DNA of 64,000 nucleotides. Origin: Pedobacter ureilyticus (lineage in GTDB: Bacteria > Bacteroidota > Bacteroidia > Sphingobacteriales > Sphingobacteriaceae). The stretch lies in NCBI RefSeq assembly GCF_005925345.1, contig NZ_SSHJ01000001.1, positions 248,001 through 312,000 on the forward strand, in the 5' to 3' direction. The translations under genes and the position numbers were made by a program. Positions 41,325 through 50,496 of the stretch are shown piece by piece. Under the pieces are notes generated by a model. The model was not told where the DNA came from and ran no database searches. It saw only the letters and a list, made by a program, of their open reading frames with translations. Position 1 is the first letter of the stretch. Every line of letters starts with the position of its first letter.

Positions 41325-42071
41325 TTATCTCTTAACCAACTTGATTTTATCTAAAATAAACGAAGACTTTTCTGGCGAAATAGGGATAGATTGGCCGCTT
41401 TTCATAAATAGACTTCCACCCTCACTCTTGTTGTAAGAAGTTACGTGAGCCAAATTGACGATATAAGATTTGTGTGGGCGGAAAAAAAAAGAGTTTTCTG
41501 GAAATATTTCCTCAAAGTTTTTCAAGTTTCTACTAACCATATAATTCTTGCCATCTTCCATATTTATTTCTGAATACGCTCCTTCTCCTTTAATGAAAAG
41601 AATTTTGTCTATTTCTATAAAAATAAGAGAGCTACCAGAAGGAATGGCTATTTTTCCTAAATGTACATGATTAATATTTTCTTTTAAAATACCATAATTG
41701 TGCATTTTTGCCTCTTGTCTTTTAACTCTGGCTATGGCATCGGCTAATTCTTCGGGCACAATTGGTTTGAGCAAGTAATCTACGGCCGAAAATTTGAAGG
41801 CTTTAACCGCATACTCATTATAGGCAGTAGTAAAAATAATGCTGAAATTCACTTCGTTCTCATCAAAAAAATCGAGTAGTTCCAAACCGCTATGCCCAGG
41901 CATTTCTATATCGAGCAATACTACTAATGGCTGCAATTTACGAATTGCCTTTACCCCCTGTGATAAATTTTCGCACTCGGCAACCAAGTTTACTTCCGGA
42001 CAATACTCCCTTAATATGAGTGCTAAATTTACCCTCGCTCTTTTTTCGTCATCTATAATAATTGCATCCAT
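41325..42071 (-). CDS. LytTR-family response regulator
   Basis: This 248-residue regulator has a receiver domain (1-120: IIDDEKRARV acidic pocket, phospho-acceptor in LLDIEMPGHSG near Asp54, LLKPI lysine near 104) and a LytTR DNA-binding domain (~140-245: KIAIPSGSSLIFIEIDKILF, FFRPHKSYIVNL). LytTR proteins bind paired direct repeats about 21 bp apart. Such a repeat lies at 45066-45103, upstream of the divergent LamG gene. It starts two bases after the stop of the cognate kinase gene and should be phosphorylated by it. Confidence 0.93.
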   Translation of the reverse strand: MDAIIIDDEKRARVNLALILREYCPEVNLVAECENLSQGVKAIRKLQPLVVLLDIEMPGHSGLELLDFFDENEVNFSIIFTTAYNEYAVKAFKFSAVDYLLKPIVPEELADAIARVKRQEAKMHNYGILKENINHVHLGKIAIPSGSSLIFIEIDKILFIKGEGAYSEINMEDGKNYMVSRNLKNFEEIFPENSFFFRPHKSYIVNLAHVTSYNKSEGGSLFMKSGQSIPISPEKSSFILDKIKLVKR

Positions 42072-42073
42072 AT

Positions 42074-44950
42074 CTAGTTTTCATTTAATGGCAGCTCAAT
42101 AACCACCACAGTTCCCATACTTTGTTGGTTCTCTCCTACTTTGTCAAAATATTGTATCGAAATTTTTTCGAATTTATTCTTATTAAGCAACTCTATTCTG
42201 CTTTGAATAGCGGCCGTTGCAAACGATTTATATTTCGATTGTTTGATTTGGTTCAGTGCCATACTTTTTTTTCTTCCTATCCCATTATCTTCTATAGAAA
42301 CTACTAGCTTATCGTCTGTTTTCTTGAAGATTATGTTCAAGTATTTATGGCCTTCTTTGTGCAACAATCCATGTTTAATGGCATTTTCTAAATAAGGCTG
42401 CAACAGCATTGAAGGTAGTTTAATATCTTCTTTGGTGGTTATCCCAACTTCCGTAATTTGGTAATCAAAATCTGCGTCAAACCGTGCTTTCTCTATATCT
42501 AAATAGAAACCTATGGTTTTAATTTCTTCAGCTAAAGAAACTTCATCTTTTTCAGACATTTCTAAAATAGTTCTGGTAAGATTTGCAAATTTAGAAAGGT
42601 AGCTTACCGCTTGTCTTTTGTCGTTGGCCAGAATATAAGATTGAATGGTATTTAGCGCATTGTAAAAAAAATGTGGGTTCATTTGAGATTTTATTGCTTT
42701 TAATTTAGATTGATTTAGGTTATTCTCTAAACTAATTCGATCTAACTTTTGTTGGTTAACCAGATTGTTCTTTTTAATTTGATATCGATATAAAATATAG
42801 GCAACTGTAGTAGCCAAAAGTACAAGCAAGCAAATAAACCAAAAAGACCACCAGAAAGGTTTACCTATAGCAAAAGATACTATTAAAGGTTGTTGATTTT
42901 TACCTACCTTAAAAAAAACATTATAATTGCCCGAAGACAGAGAGCTAAGTTTTAAACTGCCACTCTGCTCTGTAAGCCGTTGCCAAGATTGGGCATTAAG
43001 CTTGTAATAAATATCTGTTTTTTCTTTTGGCGTAAAAGCCAATAGGGCGTATTTAATTTCTAAGTTATTTTGGTTATAGGCAAGCTTTAAGAGCTGTTTC
43101 GCATTAAAAATTTCGTTATTTACCAAAACGTTTCCCACTATAAATGTTTTCTTCACCGGCTGCTTCAGGTTACTTAAACTTTCAAGTAGTATTCCTTTTG
43201 CGGTAGCCATCACAAGTTTACCATCTGCTTCTACAATATCTGTCACTTCAAAATCTTGATAAAAATTAGGCATCTTTATAAGCTTGCCGTTGGACAGGTA
43301 ATAACGGTAAATGCCCGAGTTTGCATAAATAAACATTGAAACGCCAGATATACTTATTCGATAGGCTGCTTTTACACCCTCTGCAGCATGTACTAAAGTA
43401 ATTTTATTGCCTGCAACTATTTCGTAGAGCTTACCATTGGTAGAAAGGGCAAAAGTTTTATTTCGATAGGCCACAAGCTTCTTGATAAATAAAGATTTAC
43501 CGTTGAACTTGATCTCGTGCTGGCCTTGTAAATTCACTACATAAAGCCCTAAGTTGGTTGCATAATAAATAGCTTTATTTACTGAGTTGTAAGCTGTAGA
43601 TTTTGCGTTCAAATGAGAATGCAGTGGTACCTGATCAAAGTCGTATAGGTTTCTTTCACCTTGGTCGTAAAACTTATCCCACTCGCTCTTAATGGTTGTA
43701 TGGTTTAACCTAAATAACCCAAAAGAGCCACTGGCGGCAAAACTGTAATATTTATCATCAAGCTTGTCTACTTCTTTAACAGCAATACGAGCTTGAATTA
43801 CCTTGTGACGATTTTTTGTTAAAACATTAAAGGTATTCGACGAAAAAATAATGTGACCGGTTAGGGTATCTGCATAGAGTTGATTAATTGCATGATTGCT
43901 GCTTCCTTTATAAAATTCTTTTTTAACTCCACTTTTTAGATCTAGTTCATGTAGCGCATCGTCTTCTGTAGAAATAAGAAGCTTGCCATAATATCTTTCC
44001 AATCTAATCGGCCTAGATGACATTTCTATCAATTTGTTCTTAAAATCTGGCACTAGAATAATCCCTTTGTTTACTGTAGAAAACCAGTAATTGTTGCGGT
44101 TATCTTCAAATACATAAGAAATATTATAGCTTCCAAAGTAATTTTCGTAATTGCCAGATAGCGTATTAAGCTGAGCACCTTTAGGACTGCAAAACCATAA
44201 TCCGTCTGTAGTACTGGATAAATTTTGTACAAAACCTAGATCTTTTGCCCTAACACTTTTAACAAGGGTGTTTCTAGACGTTAAATAGTGGAGATAATTT
44301 GAGTTTTTAGAAACAAGAGCTACACCTTTAGCAGACTTCTGAATGATTACTGGATGTAAACTTGTATTATCATCGCTTTTTGGAAAAGGAATTTTTTGCA
44401 AAAGCTTTCCATTGCCAATTTCATACAAAAAAGCACCTACTACATAGAATTTATTATCAATAGTACTAGCAGCAGAAAGGTCTTTATCTGTAAAAGGAAT
44501 AAGTTTAACCAGTTGAAGTGTCCTTAAATGATATACCATTATTCCTTTTTCGGCAATTACGTACAGAAAATCGTCGGCTATGCCATACTTAAAATAACCT
44601 CTAGGTCTGGGATTACCCAATGCTTTCAATTTCCCATTGGTTAAATAATAGAGGTAACCATCAAAATTACTATACCAAATACGTCCGTATTTATCTTCAC
44701 TAATGCAAGAGCCCGAGCGTGAGGTTTGCTGGTCGGAATAATAGGTGGTAAACCTCGCACCATCATAGCGGCATAAACCTTCGTCTGTGGCAAACCACAT
44801 GAAACCAATTCTATCTTGAAAAATATCGTATACGCTGTTAGATGGCAAGCCCTTAGACCTATCAATAAAATAGTGATACGGATCTTGTGCGTACAATAAA
44901 GGCATTGCAAAAAGCAATAGTAATGAAACAATTTTAAGGCGGAGATACAT
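42074..44950 (-). CDS. LytS-type sensor histidine kinase with beta-propeller sensor
   Basis: This sensor has about 958 residues; ATG 44950 is chosen over a TTG eight codons earlier because it opens the signal peptide (MYLRLKIVSLLLLFAMPLLYA). Residues ~25-630 are two-component-regulator propeller repeats in the periplasm (SVYDIFQDRIGFMWFATDEG, ISEDKYGRIWYS), then a Y_Y_Y-like domain, one membrane helix near 710-730, a coiled coil, and a His_kinase domain with MNPHFFYNALNTIQSYI (phospho-acceptor His) and an ATPase domain (PYLENAIKHGL, DNGIGR). It should sense an extracellular ligand and phosphorylate the LytTR regulator, whose gene follows two bases later. Confidence 0.92.
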   Translation of the reverse strand: MYLRLKIVSLLLLFAMPLLYAQDPYHYFIDRSKGLPSNSVYDIFQDRIGFMWFATDEGLCRYDGARFTTYYSDQQTSRSGSCISEDKYGRIWYSNFDGYLYYLTNGKLKALGNPRPRGYFKYGIADDFLYVIAEKGIMVYHLRTLQLVKLIPFTDKDLSAASTIDNKFYVVGAFLYEIGNGKLLQKIPFPKSDDNTSLHPVIIQKSAKGVALVSKNSNYLHYLTSRNTLVKSVRAKDLGFVQNLSSTTDGLWFCSPKGAQLNTLSGNYENYFGSYNISYVFEDNRNNYWFSTVNKGIILVPDFKNKLIEMSSRPIRLERYYGKLLISTEDDALHELDLKSGVKKEFYKGSSNHAINQLYADTLTGHIIFSSNTFNVLTKNRHKVIQARIAVKEVDKLDDKYYSFAASGSFGLFRLNHTTIKSEWDKFYDQGERNLYDFDQVPLHSHLNAKSTAYNSVNKAIYYATNLGLYVVNLQGQHEIKFNGKSLFIKKLVAYRNKTFALSTNGKLYEIVAGNKITLVHAAEGVKAAYRISISGVSMFIYANSGIYRYYLSNGKLIKMPNFYQDFEVTDIVEADGKLVMATAKGILLESLSNLKQPVKKTFIVGNVLVNNEIFNAKQLLKLAYNQNNLEIKYALLAFTPKEKTDIYYKLNAQSWQRLTEQSGSLKLSSLSSGNYNVFFKVGKNQQPLIVSFAIGKPFWWSFWFICLLVLLATTVAYILYRYQIKKNNLVNQQKLDRISLENNLNQSKLKAIKSQMNPHFFYNALNTIQSYILANDKRQAVSYLSKFANLTRTILEMSEKDEVSLAEEIKTIGFYLDIEKARFDADFDYQITEVGITTKEDIKLPSMLLQPYLENAIKHGLLHKEGHKYLNIIFKKTDDKLVVSIEDNGIGRKKSMALNQIKQSKYKSFATAAIQSRIELLNKNKFEKISIQYFDKVGENQQSMGTVVVIELPLNEN

Positions 44951-44958
44951 TTCTAAAC

Positions 44959-44988
44959 CAAATGTACACAACATACAACCATAAGCAA
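44959..44988 (-). promoter_or_regulatory. Promoter of the LytS/LytTR operon
   Basis: On the minus strand: TTG (44988-44986), 19 bp, TACATTTG (44966-44959), a full Bacteroidota-type promoter. The ATG at 44950 is only eight bases further, so the mRNA leader would be nearly absent. Confidence 0.6.
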
Positions 44989-45065
44989 GTAGGCCAGTTT
45001 ACAAAACTAAGTTAAGCATTAACGAAAGTACTAAAAAGTTATATGCAGTTAATTTTCGAATGTAT

Positions 45066-45103
45066 TAAGCTATTGGTAAACCGATATAAGCCTTTGGTAA
45101 ACC
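45066..45103. promoter_or_regulatory. 21-bp-period direct repeat, probable LytTR operator
   Basis: TAAGCTATTGGTAAACC (45066-45082) and TAAGCCTTTGGTAAACC (45087-45103) agree at 15 of 17 positions with an exact 21-bp period. This is the spacing expected for a LytTR dimer. They lie between the LytTR kinase operon and the LamG gene. A weak -7 box (CATATTTG, 45132-45139) follows 28 bp downstream without a good -33 element, as in an activated promoter. Confidence 0.7.
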
Positions 45104-45217
45104 CAGCCCTAATTCACCTTAAGATGAGGAACATATTTGTATCATGGAATTGCTAAAGTTTGTTTTCGGTTTTCTAAAATACATTATAACCAACTCCATC
45201 AATTTAAAATAACGATT

Positions 45218-47917
45218 ATGAAAAAAATTTTTACTCTTACACTCATTCTTTCACTCTCTCTATGGGCTAGCCATATTAAGGCTCAGGTTACTAACGGCTT
45301 AATACAGCATTTCAAGTTTGATAATTCTTACAGCAATGAAGCTAGAGATATTACATTCTCTGCTACCGCTTTTACCACTGATCGGGATGGAGTTCCTAAT
45401 TCTGCCATACTAATCACAAATGCTATGCAATCTCAAGCTACAATCTCGGGTTTACCTTATGGAAATGCGGCAAGAACTATTTCATTTTGGGCAAAGTCTA
45501 ATGGATATTCTGGTCAAAATTACGACCCAGTTTTTACTTACGGCACCGGCACAAATAGTAATGCTTTTAGTGGCAGTTTTAGCTTAGATAGAGTTGCTGT
45601 AAATGCGCATACAGACAACACTACTTATGTGCTTGGGGGCGGAATCACAAATGTTGTAGGCAATTGGTATCATTTTACGATGACCTACGACGGAACTACG
45701 GTAAAGCTCTATAGAAACGGAGTTGCCATGGGCCCTGGCTTAACAAAAAACTGGAATACGATCAACAATAATGACATTTTTAAGCTTGGAATTGGTGTTG
45801 GCGGAGAGCAATGGTTTAACGGAGCTATAGACGATTTGAAGATATATGATAGAGCGGTAACTGATACAGAAGCGGAGCAGATTTACAAAGGAGAAATTGA
45901 TGTTTGCAGCAATCTACTTTCCTATTTCAATTTTAATAGCAATGCCACAGACCATACACAAACCATAAGTTTTAGTACTACAGATCCAACTTACCCAGTT
46001 ACAACTACAATTGGGAGAAGTGGTGGAGCCGATTATGCCTTGCAAACTTTTCAGGCAGCTACGCAACCAAGAACAATTAGCTTGCCAGAGTTACCAATAG
46101 GAAACAATCAAAGAAGTATTGTTTTTTGGATGAAAACATCGACCCCTTTTACAACAAGCCAAAATTATTTTACCTACGGCACCGCTGCCAATGCCCAAAC
46201 TTTTGGGTTATACAATACCGCCTCGGGACAACTTGTTTTTCAAGGATTTGGAGCTGGAAATGATGTTATTGCTACCAATGCCACATTAGCACAAAATACT
46301 TGGGCGCAAATTGTCGTAGTACACAATGCTAACATGGTAAAGATCTATACAAACGGTGTTTTACGCCACAGCTTTGTTCCGGCTACCACACTAAATACTG
46401 GCAACTCTACTTTTAAAATAGGTGCTTTTAATGGTGCTGTAGATGATTTGGCTATTTACAACAGGGCATTGTCTTTTGGAGAAATTGAAAGCTTATACAC
46501 CAATGCAAGCACAAATTGTGGCGCTAAGCCAATAATTTCTGCTGTATCTACTAGTGGAAGTACGGTTGGTGGCGCCACCATCAACTATTCTTTAAGGGCA
46601 TTAAACTACGCCACTACTTCAATAGTAAAATATGGCATAGCCGAAGGAAATCTTACAAACCAAGTAAATGGCTTTTCGGCATCGGGAAATAGCGTTACCC
46701 CTGGCAACGTAGTTATAAACGGATTACTAGAAAACACCACATATTATTACCAAATTGAAGCTACCAGTAGCGAAGGTACTGCCGTTAGTAAAGGAACTTT
46801 TAAAAGTGGTGGTGCAATTGCAGACTACAGATTTGATAATACTTACAATAATGTAGATGGAAACACACCATTTACAAACGCAAATACAAGCTTTGTTACC
46901 GACCGCTTAGGCAATGTAAATGCAGCATTGAGCCGTACATCTACGGCAAACACTGCTTCAATAGCTAACTTACCTTTGGGCGCCTCACCAAGAACCATTT
47001 CTCTTTGGGTAAATAGTAGTGATGCTACCAACAACTCTAGTTTAAGAAGCATTTTTAGCTATGGCTCTTACAGCGGCGGCGCACCTGGAATTTTCAATAT
47101 GCTTTTTTACAATAACGGTGGCTTAGCGCTTGAAGGCAATGGCGTAACGGTAGTAAATAACCATACGGTTGCGCACAACCAATGGTTTCATTTAGTAGTG
47201 GTTTATGATGGCTCTGCTATTAGAATTTACATAAATGGAGTGATAAAACACGGAGTAGCTAAAGTGCTAAACACCGTTAACACCAATTTTTCGATAGGAA
47301 ATTTTACCGGTTTGGTTGATGATCTTTTGATCTATAACATTGCTTTTTCAGATGCTCAGGTAACAAGTATGTACAATGCCTACGCTGTACTTCCAGTTAG
47401 CTTAAAGTCTTTTACCGCCAAAGCCCAAAACAATTCCGCTATACTCAACTGGGAAACCGCCTCAGAAACCAATAACAGTCACTTTATCATCAAAAGAAGT
47501 GCTGATGGCGAAAATTTTAAACCTATATCTACAGTAGCTGCGAAATCGGCAAATGGCGCTAAATATCAATTTATTGATAACAGCCCTGCAAACGACACCA
47601 ACTATTATCAATTATTACAGGTTGATTTAGATGGAAAAACCAATGATATGGGAGTAAAAACCGTTAGCTTCTCTATTAAAGATATTGTTAAAACCTTTCC
47701 TAATCCTGCAACAGATAAAGTAGAGGTAACTTTTAATGCAGCCAGCTACAACAAGGCCCAACTAATCGACATTAACGGGCGAGTTTTGCAGAACATCAGC
47801 ATCAGCAAATTACAACAAAGTTTTACAATAAGAATAGGCAATTACCCTAAAGGTATATATCTACTACAATTAACCGGCGAGCAAGAAAAAAACACAAAAA
47901 GAATAGTTAAGCTATAG
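45218..47917 (+). CDS. T9SS-secreted protein with three LamG-like domains
   Basis: This secreted protein has about 899 residues. ATG 45218 is chosen because it opens the signal peptide (MKKIFTLTLILSLSL, cleavage after KAQ); the longer frame from 45137 lacks a plausible N-terminus. Three LamG/concanavalin-type domains follow (roughly 25-225, 228-425 and 540-720), each with RTISFW or RSIVFW, YTYGT or FSYGS, W.H..... YDG....LY.NG and a closing D DL.IY. A fibronectin-III-like domain lies between the second and third. The C-terminus (FPNPATDKVEV ... GIYLLQLTGEQ ... RIVKL) is a type A T9SS sorting domain. It probably binds glycans. Direct repeats upstream suggest control by the adjacent LytTR regulator. 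Confidence 0.88.
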   Translation: MKKIFTLTLILSLSLWASHIKAQVTNGLIQHFKFDNSYSNEARDITFSATAFTTDRDGVPNSAILITNAMQSQATISGLPYGNAARTISFWAKSNGYSGQNYDPVFTYGTGTNSNAFSGSFSLDRVAVNAHTDNTTYVLGGGITNVVGNWYHFTMTYDGTTVKLYRNGVAMGPGLTKNWNTINNNDIFKLGIGVGGEQWFNGAIDDLKIYDRAVTDTEAEQIYKGEIDVCSNLLSYFNFNSNATDHTQTISFSTTDPTYPVTTTIGRSGGADYALQTFQAATQPRTISLPELPIGNNQRSIVFWMKTSTPFTTSQNYFTYGTAANAQTFGLYNTASGQLVFQGFGAGNDVIATNATLAQNTWAQIVVVHNANMVKIYTNGVLRHSFVPATTLNTGNSTFKIGAFNGAVDDLAIYNRALSFGEIESLYTNASTNCGAKPIISAVSTSGSTVGGATINYSLRALNYATTSIVKYGIAEGNLTNQVNGFSASGNSVTPGNVVINGLLENTTYYYQIEATSSEGTAVSKGTFKSGGAIADYRFDNTYNNVDGNTPFTNANTSFVTDRLGNVNAALSRTSTANTASIANLPLGASPRTISLWVNSSDATNNSSLRSIFSYGSYSGGAPGIFNMLFYNNGGLALEGNGVTVVNNHTVAHNQWFHLVVVYDGSAIRIYINGVIKHGVAKVLNTVNTNFSIGNFTGLVDDLLIYNIAFSDAQVTSMYNAYAVLPVSLKSFTAKAQNNSAILNWETASETNNSHFIIKRSADGENFKPISTVAAKSANGAKYQFIDNSPANDTNYYQLLQVDLDGKTNDMGVKTVSFSIKDIVKTFPNPATDKVEVTFNAASYNKAQLIDINGRVLQNISISKLQQSFTIRIGNYPKGIYLLQLTGEQEKNTKRIVKL

Positions 47918-47957
47918 TAAATCGTTTACGCTAAAAAAACAGAAACCTATAAAAAAG

Positions 47958-47998
47958 CAAAAGGGAAGTCCATTTTCGTGACTTCCCTTTCTTGTTTC
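47958..47998. terminator. Bidirectional terminator after the LamG gene
   Basis: AAAGGGAAGTC (47960-47970) and GACTTCCCTTT (47980-47990) with a 9-nt loop lie between convergent genes. Confidence 0.85.
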
Positions 47999-48981
47999 TA
48001 AAACTGAGGCACTATTGGCTTCGTTTTAACTACTTCTTCTATTTTAGCTATTACTTCATCGGTTAATAAAGGTAACGCTTCTAAAACTTGTAAATTTTCT
48101 TGTAGCTGAGGCACTTTTGATGCACCTAAAATTACCGTACTCACATTTGGATTTTTTAAGCACCAAGCAATAGATAGTTTTGCCAAAGAGACGCCTAAAC
48201 TATTTGCTAATTCTTGCAAAGCGGTAGCTTTTTCCATTTTATCAGCAGCTAGAGTCCTGTCTTTTAACCATTCTAAACCTTGCATGCCTAATCTGGTTCC
48301 CTCTACACTACTGTTGGTATATTTGCCAGATAAAATACCAGATGCCAAAGGCGACCAAATGGTAGTACCCAAACCGTGATTTTTGAATAAATGCAAATAT
48401 TCGTTTTCTAATTTCTCACGCTCAAATAAATTGTACTGTGGTTGCTCCATAGTTGGACCAATTAAATGGTATTGTTTTGCCACCGCTATAGCTTCCATAA
48501 TTTCGGCAGCGCTCCATTCTGAGGTTCCCCAATATAAAATTTTACCTTGCTGCAACAGTGTGTTCATGGCAAAAACAGTTTCCTCTATGGGCGTGTTTTT
48601 ATCTGGTCGATGACAAAAGTACAAATCCAGATAATCTACCTGCAAGCGCTTTAAAGCGGCATTACAAGCTTCAATAATATGCTTACGCGATAATCCCATT
48701 TGATTTGGTCCTTTTCTTTCGGCACCAAAAAACACTTTGCTAGACACCACAAAGGTATCTCGCTCCCATTTTTGGTTTTTAATGATGTTTCCCATCACTG
48801 TTTCCGATTTACCTTCAGCATACCCCTCGGCATTGTCAAAAAAATTCACGCCAGCATCATAGGCAACCCCCATTAGTTCATCTGCTACTTTATCGCTAAT
48901 TTGATTACCAAAGGTGAGCCAGCTACCAAATGAAAGGGCGCTAACCTGTAATCCTGATTTTCCTAGTCTTCTATATTCCAT
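47998..48981 (-). CDS. Aldo/keto reductase (Kv-beta/Tas-like)
   Basis: This is a NADPH-dependent TIM-barrel oxidoreductase of about 327 residues. ATG 48981 (MEYRRLGKSGLQVSALSFGS) matches the family start; an upstream TTG would add eight residues. The catalytic tetrad is visible in FFDNAEGYAEG (Asp and Tyr), VSSKVFF (Lys) and LYFCHRPD (His). GILSGKY and VILGASK are the nucleotide-binding elements. Close relatives include the potassium-channel beta subunit-like reductases. It reduces aldehydes or ketones; the native substrate is unknown. The gene lies alone. Confidence 0.92.
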   Translation of the reverse strand: MEYRRLGKSGLQVSALSFGSWLTFGNQISDKVADELMGVAYDAGVNFFDNAEGYAEGKSETVMGNIIKNQKWERDTFVVSSKVFFGAERKGPNQMGLSRKHIIEACNAALKRLQVDYLDLYFCHRPDKNTPIEETVFAMNTLLQQGKILYWGTSEWSAAEIMEAIAVAKQYHLIGPTMEQPQYNLFEREKLENEYLHLFKNHGLGTTIWSPLASGILSGKYTNSSVEGTRLGMQGLEWLKDRTLAADKMEKATALQELANSLGVSLAKLSIAWCLKNPNVSTVILGASKVPQLQENLQVLEALPLLTDEVIAKIEEVVKTKPIVPQF

Positions 48982-49104
48982 TTTATGAAAATTTATGGAG
49001 CACAATTTAGCGAGTTATCTACAGAACATAAATCAATAGCCAAGATTTTACAAAAACAGAACTTTATTGCTAGATATTTCTAACTTTAAAGTTCAAATAA
49101 AAAT

Positions 49105-50040
49105 ATGAATCGACTATTATTACTTATACCGCTAGCATTACAGCTAGGTTGTGGATCCGTTAAAGAAGTTAAAACAGCGAATACCCAATTGCTAAAGGAT
49201 GTTGAAATCTTGTCTTCAGACGAATATGAAGGTCGCAAATCTGGCACCAAGGGCAGCGAACTTTCTAGGGCATATTTAGTAAAAAGATTAAAGGAAATTG
49301 GCGTTGAAGCACATCCAGAGTTGGGAAAATACGAACAAAACTTTGATATTAAAGGGCGTAACAGCATTACCAAAGGTGTAAACTTAATTTCTTATGTAAA
49401 AGGAAAATCAGATGATGTAATGGTAATCTCTGCACATTATGACCATATTGGCATCATTAATAACGAAATTTATAATGGAGCTGATGATAATGCCTCGGGA
49501 GTAGCAGCCCTGTTGAGTTTTGCGAAATACTTTAAAGAACACCAACCTAATAACACGATCATTTTTGCTTTATTTGATGCAGAAGAAATGGGTTTACAGG
49601 GCGCCAAAGCTTTTGTGGCAAATCCACCAGTTGCATTAAATAAAATTAAGCTAAACATTAATATGGATATGATTAGCCATAACGATAAAAGTGAGCTTTA
49701 TGCCGTTGGTACCTTTAAATACCCTGAATTAAAAAAGTACCTGATTACTACCAATCCAAACATTAAATTATTGTTGGGTCATGATGATCCTAAGCTAGGC
49801 CATGACGATTGGACCAACCAAAGTGATCAAGGTGCTTTTAATGCCAAGAATATTCCATTCATCTATTTTGGCGTAGAAGACCATAAAGATTACCACAAAG
49901 CTACCGACGAGTTTAAGAATATTAATCAAGAGTTTTATACCAATGCAGTAGGTGCAATACAGGAAGTGATTGTTAATATAGACAAGCAAAGAGATATACA
50001 GAGCATATTTAGAGAAAACCTACAAATGAAAAAGCAGTAG
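49105..50040 (+). CDS. M28-family zinc aminopeptidase lipoprotein
   Basis: This 311-residue lipoprotein peptidase has lipobox LQLGCGS (Cys16). The two-zinc M28 site is complete: ISAHYDHIG (His), NGADDNASG (bridging Asp), ALFDAEEMGLQGA (general-base Glu and ligand Glu), NMDMISH (Asp) and a C-terminal DHKDYHKATDE (His). Such enzymes remove N-terminal residues from peptides in the periplasm. Length is normal for the family. The gene is flanked by a divergent aldo/keto reductase gene and a bidirectional terminator, so it is monocistronic. Confidence 0.92.
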   Translation: MNRLLLLIPLALQLGCGSVKEVKTANTQLLKDVEILSSDEYEGRKSGTKGSELSRAYLVKRLKEIGVEAHPELGKYEQNFDIKGRNSITKGVNLISYVKGKSDDVMVISAHYDHIGIINNEIYNGADDNASGVAALLSFAKYFKEHQPNNTIIFALFDAEEMGLQGAKAFVANPPVALNKIKLNINMDMISHNDKSELYAVGTFKYPELKKYLITTNPNIKLLLGHDDPKLGHDDWTNQSDQGAFNAKNIPFIYFGVEDHKDYHKATDEFKNINQEFYTNAVGAIQEVIVNIDKQRDIQSIFRENLQMKKQ

Positions 50041-50044
50041 AAAC

Positions 50045-50078
50045 AAAAAATCCCAACTTTAACGAGTTGGGATTTTGT
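50045..50078. terminator. Bidirectional terminator after the M28 peptidase gene
   Basis: AAAATCCCAACT (50047-50058) and AGTTGGGATTTT (50065-50076) form a perfect 12-bp stem with a 6-nt loop. Confidence 0.9.
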
Positions 50079-50084
50079 GTTTCA

Positions 50085-50351
50085 TTAAAAATCTATATCA
50101 ACAATAGAATTGATGGGTACATGTACATTATTCTTTAGTTGGAGGTATTTTTCGGTAACAGACCAAACAGTTGTACTTACTTTTCTAACCCCTTGTTTCG
50201 TATTAAAGGCAATGTAAGCCTTTGACTTAAACTCATTTCCTAATCTTTGCGCATACGAAAGCTTGGCCAACATCTCCTCAGACAATGGCACATCTGCGGG
50301 CAAAAACTCGGTTACGTTTATTTCCTCTTTTTCTATTAATTCACCAATCAT
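50085..50351 (-). CDS. Small hypothetical protein, 88 residues
   Basis: This short cytosolic protein is acidic in the first half (MIGELIEKEEINVTEFLPAD). It has a SYAQRLGNEFKSKAYIAFNT segment and a basic/beta C-terminal half (RKVSTTVWSVTEKYLQLKNN, then VPINSIVDIDF). The pattern of two short beta strands at the end suggests a small SH3- or PilZ-like beta fold, but I cannot name it. The gene has its own terminator on the 3' side and normal codon use, supporting its reality. Bacteroidota genomes carry similar small proteins, though I cannot verify that here. Confidence 0.6.
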   Translation of the reverse strand: MIGELIEKEEINVTEFLPADVPLSEEMLAKLSYAQRLGNEFKSKAYIAFNTKQGVRKVSTTVWSVTEKYLQLKNNVHVPINSIVDIDF

Positions 50352-50450
50352 AAGTATTACATTTTTAGTTAAACAAGCTTAACAATTTTTTAAAACAATA
50401 ACAATATTGCAACTTAATATTTAAACAGTATTTTGTAAAAATTTAATATC

Positions 50451-50472
50451 AAAAAAAAGACCGCTAATGCGG
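50451..50472 (-). terminator. Terminator after the S41 peptidase gene
   Basis: Stem CCGC/GCGG (50461-50472), extended by flanking pairs, is followed on the minus strand by TC and a run of eight T (50458-50451). It lies 25 bp after the gene's stop. Confidence 0.75.
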
Positions 50473-50496
50473 CCTTAATGTCTTTTTAATGTAGTT

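Noticed and set aside
45137..45217. 27-residue N-terminal extension of the LamG protein
   Set aside because: It is rich in His/Phe/Lys with no signal features and would overlap the -7 box; ATG 45218 starts a proper signal peptide.
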